Shown here: piece after piece, positions 59,319-64,000 of the stretch
Numbering within the stretch: position 1 is the first letter of the stretch
Layout: each line of letters opens with the position of its first letter
Assembly: GCF_000006685.1 (NCBI RefSeq)
Contig: NC_002620.2
Coordinates: 639,205-703,204, forward strand
Reading direction: 5' to 3'
Origin: Chlamydia muridarum str. Nigg
GTDB lineage: Bacteria > Chlamydiota > Chlamydiia > Chlamydiales > Chlamydiaceae
Length of the DNA stretch: 64,000 bases
Notes under the pieces: model-generated
Seen by the model: the letters and a program-made list of their open reading frames with translations, nothing else
Told to the model about the DNA's origin: nothing
Database searches by the model: none
Program-made: the position numbers and the translations under genes

Positions 59319-59363
59319 ATCTGAATACCAAGAAAAACAACGTTTATCTTAAAAAAACAATCA

Positions 59364-59400
59364 ATTATGATCCGGTTAACCCCCAAGATTAGATCATAAT
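59364..59400. repeat. 9-bp inverted repeat between divergent atpE and CT311-like genes
   Basis: ATTATGATC (59364-59372) and GATCATAAT (59392-59400) are exact complements with a 19-bp spacer. Each arm contains a CATAAT hexamer pointing outward, which could be the -10 of either gene, so the repeat may be two back-to-back promoters or an operator. Confidence 0.4.
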
Positions 59401-59427
59401 AACGTTTAAAATCAAACACTAATCCTT

Positions 59428-60141
59428 ATGAAAAGAGTTATCCTCTGCTCTCTTTTGTTAGCTAGTTTTCCTTCCGTCGCAAAAGCATCTTCAGACAAAA
59501 AATCTCTTTCTAGAGCAGCCCAATTACGAGAAAAACGAAAAGAACTTCTTCATGTTTCTGGGAAACCCTCCCCTCGCTATGCTTTAAGGAAACGAGCTTT
59601 AGAAGCAAAAAAAAATAAGCCCTCCGTAAGCTGGGTAACCTATTCTAACTCGACATACTCTTTCTTAATCCCTAACACCTGGCAATGCATCGATGATAAA
59701 ACACAACTTCCAGAAAAATTAGATGTTTTATTCATCGGAAACGGCGCTGGAGGATTAACTCCGACGATAAATAGCTCCCACGAGATTATTCATAAAACAG
59801 AGGAAGCTTATATTCAGGAAATTTTAGAATACCATCGTGCAAATGAAATGACTCTTGAGTCATCTATCTTTACACATATTCAGGCCCCCAGTGGCAAGTT
59901 CACCATTATTAAAACAGAAAAAAACACCTCTTGGGGACGCGTTTTTTGCCTTCAAGGGGTTTCTGTAATTGACCACACGGCCTATATTCTTACTAGTACT
60001 TCTACTATAGAAGACTATCCTAACGTCTCCCTTTCTCTCCTGAAAGCAGCTTCTTCTTTCAAACTTTCAGAAAAAGAAGAAGCTGCCCGGGGTGACGCCA
60101 TTCTAGAAAAAGCTTTGCAAGATTTACAAAATGGAAAATAG
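59428..60141 (+). CDS. Exported protein of unknown function (CT311-like)
   Basis: A 237-residue protein with a Sec signal peptide (MKRVILCSLLLASFPSVAKA, residues 1-20). A basic stretch follows, residues 30-65 (REKRKELLHVSGKPSP, YALRKRALEAKKNKPS). The rest is a compact alpha/beta domain (YSFLIPNTWQCIDD, GKFTIIKTEKNTSWGRVFCLQGVSVIDHTAYIL) with a C-terminal helix. From memory, CT311 is secreted into the host cell, and the basic region acts as a nuclear localisation signal. No enzyme motif is visible. It stands alone, divergent from atpE and convergent with the zinc-ribbon gene (7-bp gap). Confidence 0.82.
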   Translation: MKRVILCSLLLASFPSVAKASSDKKSLSRAAQLREKRKELLHVSGKPSPRYALRKRALEAKKNKPSVSWVTYSNSTYSFLIPNTWQCIDDKTQLPEKLDVLFIGNGAGGLTPTINSSHEIIHKTEEAYIQEILEYHRANEMTLESSIFTHIQAPSGKFTIIKTEKNTSWGRVFCLQGVSVIDHTAYILTSTSTIEDYPNVSLSLLKAASSFKLSEKEEAARGDAILEKALQDLQNGK

Positions 60142-60148
60142 CGCAATG

Positions 60149-60517
60149 CTATCCGTGATATAAAACTTCTCCTCGCAGAGAATCGAAAATAAATCGCACT
60201 TGCACAGACTTGCCAGCTAGATTTAAATTCAAAAAGACTGGGAAACGAGAGAACAGCAGCTGAAAAGGAATTTCAACACTTTTCTCTTCAACAGAAACGG
60301 AGACGGCAGCATCTCCTAGAATAGACTTAGCTTCATAAATTCTTAAACAAAGAGCTGAAAATCGTCTGATAGCATCACATATCTCAGCATCGAATACAAA
60401 AGAAGCCTCACACTTATCGCATGTAAGAAAATTTTCTAAATCTATTACAGAGAAAGCCACGTTCCCACCACAACAATGTGGACAAGAAAAACACAAAGCC
60501 TGTTCCTTTTTTCCCAT
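60149..60517 (-). CDS. Small zinc-ribbon protein (CT312-like)
   Basis: A 122-residue protein from ATG 60517, with AAAGGA four bases upstream; a TTG at 60535 is rejected. Two CxxC knuckles near the N-terminus (CFSCPHCCGG and CDKC) form a zinc ribbon. It was once labelled predicted ferredoxin, but two CxxC pairs 25 residues apart with a beta-hairpin fit a zinc ribbon better than an Fe-S fold. The remaining 80 residues are a helix and strands without a known motif. Transcribed after tal with a 44-bp gap. Confidence 0.75.
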   Translation of the reverse strand: MGKKEQALCFSCPHCCGGNVAFSVIDLENFLTCDKCEASFVFDAEICDAIRRFSALCLRIYEAKSILGDAAVSVSVEEKSVEIPFQLLFSRFPVFLNLNLAGKSVQVRFIFDSLRGEVLYHG

Positions 60518-60561
60518 GACATCCTTTCTATTCAATGCTGCTTTACATCACTACTATAAAA

Positions 60562-61545
60562 CTAGGCTTCTTGAGCAGCAATTTGTCTAATAAACTCAGT
60601 AACTGCAGATTCTAAAATTTGAGTATCTCCAGAAAAGATTCTAATTCCCTCGGCTAATTTCTCTGTTGCCATAGCATCTTCGTTCATCAAAAATCGGAAC
60701 ACACTTTCTGATAGCTCAACAGGTTGAATATCTAATTTTTTAGCTTCTTCAACACTTAGCTTTCTTTCAACAGGTTGTTGCTCTTTTTTGAGTTCTTCTA
60801 ATATCTTTGGAGAGATAGTTAAAAAATCACACCCAGCTAAAGCTAACACTTGTTCTTTTGTTCTGAAAGAAGCTGCCATGATCTGCGTTGGAATATCAAA
60901 TTTCTTATAATATGAATAGATATTCGCGACTGAAGCGACTCCAGGATCTGCTTCAATAGAATACCCCTCTGCACCATAAGCCGCAATCCACCAATCATAA
61001 ATTCGACCAACAAAAGGGGAAACCAATGTTACTTTTGCTTTCGCTGCCGCAATCGCTTGTACAAGACTAAAAATTAAGGTCACGTTGCAGGCAATCCCTT
61101 GGTTTTCTAATACTTCTGCAGCACGAATACCTTCCCATGTCCCAGGAATTTTAATTAACAAACGCTTCTTATCTCCCCCCATTTTTTCAAATAGTTGGGA
61201 CAAGAAAATCGCCCGTTGAACCATTGCTTCTGTATTAAAAGAAAGACGAGCGTCGATTTCTAATGAAACCCGCCCAGGAACATATTTTAGAATCTCAAGG
61301 CCTAAATTGACTTGGATCTTATCTAAAACAAAAGTAAGTGTCTGAACATCATCACCATTCTGTCTAATTCCCCAAGAAATAGCCTCTGTCAACATTGACT
61401 GATACTTAGGCTCTTGAGCAACCTTTAAGATCAAAGAAGGATTTGTTGTAGCGTCCTGAACATCTAAAGTCTTAATTAAATCAGGATCTCCAGAATCTCC
61501 AACAAGGACACTCCAAAGCTTAAGCTGATCGAACTGGCTAGACAT
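60562..61545 (-). CDS. tal: Transaldolase
   Basis: A 327-residue transaldolase from ATG 61545 with AAGG seven bases upstream; the longer frame to 61638 is not supported. Schiff-base Lys132 sits in [11 protein letters not shown]; the DATTNPSL motif (about 31-38), [11 protein letters not shown] and the [10 protein letters not shown] segment match the type 1 (TalA/TalB) family. It shuttles a three-carbon unit in the non-oxidative pentose phosphate pathway. The C-terminal extra ([32 protein letters not shown]) matches TalB-length enzymes. Corresponds to CT313. It follows rpoC with about 110 bp, without a visible terminator. Confidence 0.96.
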   Translation of the reverse strand: MSSQFDQLKLWSVLVGDSGDPDLIKTLDVQDATTNPSLILKVAQEPKYQSMLTEAISWGIRQNGDDVQTLTFVLDKIQVNLGLEILKYVPGRVSLEIDARLSFNTEAMVQRAIFLSQLFEKMGGDKKRLLIKIPGTWEGIRAAEVLENQGIACNVTLIFSLVQAIAAAKAKVTLVSPFVGRIYDWWIAAYGAEGYSIEADPGVASVANIYSYYKKFDIPTQIMAASFRTKEQVLALAGCDFLTISPKILEELKKEQQPVERKLSVEEAKKLDIQPVELSESVFRFLMNEDAMATEKLAEGIRIFSGDTQILESAVTEFIRQIAAQEA

Positions 61546-61655
61546 AAACACCTTGTCAATTTTTGACTTTATGCGAAGCCTACCAAAAAAAATGATACTA
61601 TTCAAGGGGGTTGTGATCATATTACTCCCCCCTTTCAAGTTTTTGAGGCAGACCC

Positions 61656-64000
61656 TTAGCCTGCTACAGACTCAAACTCACTATCGAAGTCAAAGACCAA
61701 GTCTTCTTGCTCTTTTTCGAGGTGCTGCTTAATACGTTTATGCGTATCAAATCCTGTACCACCAGGGATCATGTGCCCCATAATCACATTCTCTTTGAAT
61801 CCTAGCAGATAATCTGTCTTACTACTGCAAGCAGCATCTGTTAAAACTCGAGTTGTGTCCTGGAATGAGGCCGCGGAAATAAAGGACTCCGTTCCCAAAG
61901 AAGCTTTAGTGATTCCAAGCAGCACTGGAACAGCTTGAGCAGGTTTCCCTCCATCCTCTTCCGTACGGCGGTTTTCTTCATAAAACTCTTTCTTATCGAC
62001 ATCCTCTCCGAACAACAAGGTTGTATCACCTGGATCAGTAATACGCACTTTCTGCAACATCTGTCGAACAATAATTTCAATGTGTTTGTCATTAATGTCC
62101 ACACCTTGCAGTCGGTATACTTCTTGAACCTCATTAACCAAATATTTCTGCAATTCACGAACCCCACAAATTTCAAGAATTTCATGAGGAACGACTAAAC
62201 CGTCCGTTAACTGCTGACCTTTGATTACGCTATCTCCACGTTGCACGATCAAGTGTTTGGTCAAAGAAATCAGATGCTCTTCTTCCATTCCCGTAACTTC
62301 ATCACGCACAACAAGAATACGCTTATTCTTCTGGATACCTTTGAAGTCTACAACCCCATCAATCTTAGCAATATCCGCGGCATCTTCAGGCTTACGAGCT
62401 TCTACTAACTCTGCAACCCTAGGCAAACCACCAGTAATATCCTTCGTTTTAATTGCTCCTCGAGGCAATCTCGCTAACAACATTCCTGGAGCAATACGTT
62501 GCCCCTCTTCAACAGAGATAATAGCCCCAGAAGGAATGGCATATGTACCAACCAATTCCTGCATATTGGCGTCAGCATATATAGCAATCTGAGGATGCAA
62601 TTCTCCCCTGTGTTGTTTCACAATTAATTCGACAAGACCCGTGTTCTTATTCGTGACTTTCTCTGTGGAAACTCCTTCCACTAAATCTTCATAGTGAACG
62701 AATCCTGGCTTATCACAGATAATTGGGATATTGTGGAGCTCAACTTCAGCAATTCTTTGTCCGGCCGTGACAGCTGCACCGTCATCAACCAAAATCTTAG
62801 CTCCCAATTCTACTGGGAATGTCGCTAAGCTTTCGATGGACTTCGTACTCAAAAGCTTCTTGTATTCACTCAAACTTCGTCCTTCGTCACGGACCAAGTG
62901 AAGAGCTCCCATCTTATTCAGAACAAGATTATTACCTTCTTGGTCTACAACAAAGCGTAAGTCTAAGTAAACAAGAATTCCATCACACTCGGCAACGATT
63001 TCTGGAGTTGAGGATGTCGCAGCAATCCCCCCAAGGTGGAACGTTCTCATTGTTAACTGAGTTCCAGGTTCCCCAATGGATTGAGCAGCAATAATACCAA
63101 CAGCTTCTCCTAATCCAATCAGCCGGCCATTAGCAAGGTTCAAACCATAACACTTGGCACAAACTCCTCGCCGGCTTTCACAAGTAAGCGTAGATCGGAT
63201 TTTTACGCTATCAATACCTGCATCATCAATAGCCTCAGCTTGGGAAGAAGTTAATACATCCCCAGCATAGGCTAAAACGTTACTTTTATCTCCTGGCTGA
63301 TAGACATTTTCAGAAACTGTACGTCCATAAATACGGTCTTTCAAAGGCAGTAATTCTTCAGACCCCTGACGGATTGTCGACACCTCAATATGATTCAATG
63401 TACCACAATCTTTTTCTGTAATGATAACATCCTGAGCAACGTCCACCAAACGACGGGTTAAATATCCGGAATCCGCAGTTTTAAGCGCTGTGTCTGCTAA
63501 TCCTTTTCTAGCTCCGTGAGAAGAAATAGAGTACTCAAGCACTGTCAATCCTTCTCGGAAGTTAGAAGTAATTGGAGATTCAATAATGGCTCCGTTAGGT
63601 TTAGCCATCAATCCCCGCAAAGCTCCAAGCTGTTTCAACTGAGATTTGTTTCCTCTAGCTCCAGAATCAATCATTAAGAACAGCGGATTATGTTTGCTAT
63701 TGGTTTGCTTTTTGATCTCAGCATACAACGCATTAGATAAAAGATCGGAAACTTCAGTCCAGATACTAATTGTCTTGGAATGCCGCTCCCCATCGGTAAT
63801 AATACCGTCTTCATATTGTTTCTTAACGACAGCAACCTTATCGTAAGCGTCTTTCAAAATCTCTTTCTTAATTTCAGGAATTCGAACATCCTTCAATCCC
63901 ATAGAAATTGCAGCTTTCGTAGATTGCACGAAACCTAGCTCTTTCAAATCATCCAAAAAGCGTACAGTAGCTTCTAAACCAACTTTCTTATAGCATTGCA
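61656..64000 (-). CDS. rpoC: RNA polymerase beta' subunit, C-terminal part
   Basis: The minus-strand frame is open from the window edge (64000) to the stop at 61656, so these are the last 780 or so codons of rpoC; rpoB should lie upstream to the right. Visible are the conserved region with [56 protein letters not shown] bridge helix/trigger loop (here in pieces [20 protein letters not shown]), the second zinc site [38 protein letters not shown], and the C-terminal [14 protein letters not shown] and [17 protein letters not shown] elements. It is the catalytic subunit partner of beta. Corresponds to CT314. Confidence 0.97.
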   Translation of the reverse strand, partial: QCYKKVGLEATVRFLDDLKELGFVQSTKAAISMGLKDVRIPEIKKEILKDAYDKVAVVKKQYEDGIITDGERHSKTISIWTEVSDLLSNALYAEIKKQTNSKHNPLFLMIDSGARGNKSQLKQLGALRGLMAKPNGAIIESPITSNFREGLTVLEYSISSHGARKGLADTALKTADSGYLTRRLVDVAQDVIITEKDCGTLNHIEVSTIRQGSEELLPLKDRIYGRTVSENVYQPGDKSNVLAYAGDVLTSSQAEAIDDAGIDSVKIRSTLTCESRRGVCAKCYGLNLANGRLIGLGEAVGIIAAQSIGEPGTQLTMRTFHLGGIAATSSTPEIVAECDGILVYLDLRFVVDQEGNNLVLNKMGALHLVRDEGRSLSEYKKLLSTKSIESLATFPVELGAKILVDDGAAVTAGQRIAEVELHNIPIICDKPGFVHYEDLVEGVSTEKVTNKNTGLVELIVKQHRGELHPQIAIYADANMQELVGTYAIPSGAIISVEEGQRIAPGMLLARLPRGAIKTKDITGGLPRVAELVEARKPEDAADIAKIDGVVDFKGIQKNKRILVVRDEVTGMEEEHLISLTKHLIVQRGDSVIKGQQLTDGLVVPHEILEICGVRELQKYLVNEVQEVYRLQGVDINDKHIEIIVRQMLQKVRITDPGDTTLLFGEDVDKKEFYEENRRTEEDGGKPAQAVPVLLGITKASLGTESFISAASFQDTTRVLTDAACSSKTDYLLGFKENVIMGHMIPGGTGFDTHKRIKQHLEKEQEDLVFDFDSEFESVAG

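Noticed and set aside
62221..62592. 123-codon plus-strand ORF inside rpoC
   Set aside because: Antisense to a conserved RNA polymerase region; composition typical of a reverse-complement shadow.

Overview
The window is a gene-dense, AT-rich, intron-free stretch of a chlamydial chromosome. Gene content and order match the region of Chlamydia trachomatis that I recall as CT257 to CT314: futalosine genes, msbA-accA, a relic of the division/cell-wall cluster, a second dnaA, an nqrBCDE block, clpC, Inc proteins, pknD, a V-type ATPase operon, tal and rpoC. It belongs to the C. trachomatis / C. muridarum / C. suis group. I cannot name the species from sequence alone. Two related Inc-like genes between hemC and pknD, where I recall only one (CT300) in C. 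trachomatis, may help decide. CT numbers below are from memory of gene order, not from a search.

Layout. 1-5.4 kb: end of a CorC/TlyC-like gene, a cysteine desulfurase-like gene and a PP2C phosphatase on the minus strand, then a type III secretion (T3S) chaperone-like gene, a DnaQ-type exonuclease and two futalosine-pathway menaquinone genes. 5.4-15.9 kb, all minus: msbA, accA, an unknown gene, ihfA, amiA, murE, pbp3, ftsL, rsmH, with a tiny predicted lipoprotein on the plus strand between murE and pbp3. 16.1-19.4 kb: an unknown protein with a TPR chaperone-like partner, dnaA (second copy) and a bactofilin. 19.3-23.8 kb: a ComF-like gene divergent from nqrBCDE. 23.8-28.6 kb: gcsH, a PpiD/SurA-like protein, a phospholipase D-family protein and lplA. 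28.9-38.9 kb: clpC, mnmA, an Inc protein, a secreted/anchored unknown, two ptsN, dut, accD, sod. 39-45.3 kb: a phosphohexomutase, CT296-like, rnc, radA, a short hemC and two Inc-like genes. 45.4-59.3 kb: pknD, valS, then the V-ATPase operon atpE-DUF2764-atpA-atpB-atpD-atpI-atpK plus a lipoprotein-like gene. 59.4-64 kb: a secreted protein, a zinc-ribbon protein, tal and the C-terminal part of rpoC.

How the genes fit together. Menaquinone synthesis (MqnD, MqnB) supplies the electron acceptor of the Na+-translocating NADH:quinone reductase. The V-ATPase proteolipid carries residues that match the Na+ ligands of the Enterococcus enzyme, so both may work on one sodium circuit. AccA and AccD feed fatty-acid synthesis. 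MurE, PBP3, FtsL, RsmH, AmiA and the bactofilin serve division-associated peptidoglycan. PknD and the PP2C phosphatase form a possible phospho-signalling pair. The Inc proteins and the chaperone-like pairs belong to host interaction.

I saw no rRNA, tRNA, insertion sequence, prophage or CRISPR array. Most of the window is ordinary core genome. The least explained items are the tiny lipoprotein gene, the tandem Inc pair, the degenerate ComF-like protein, the C-terminally short HemC, and a strong hairpin terminator inside the V-ATPase operon.
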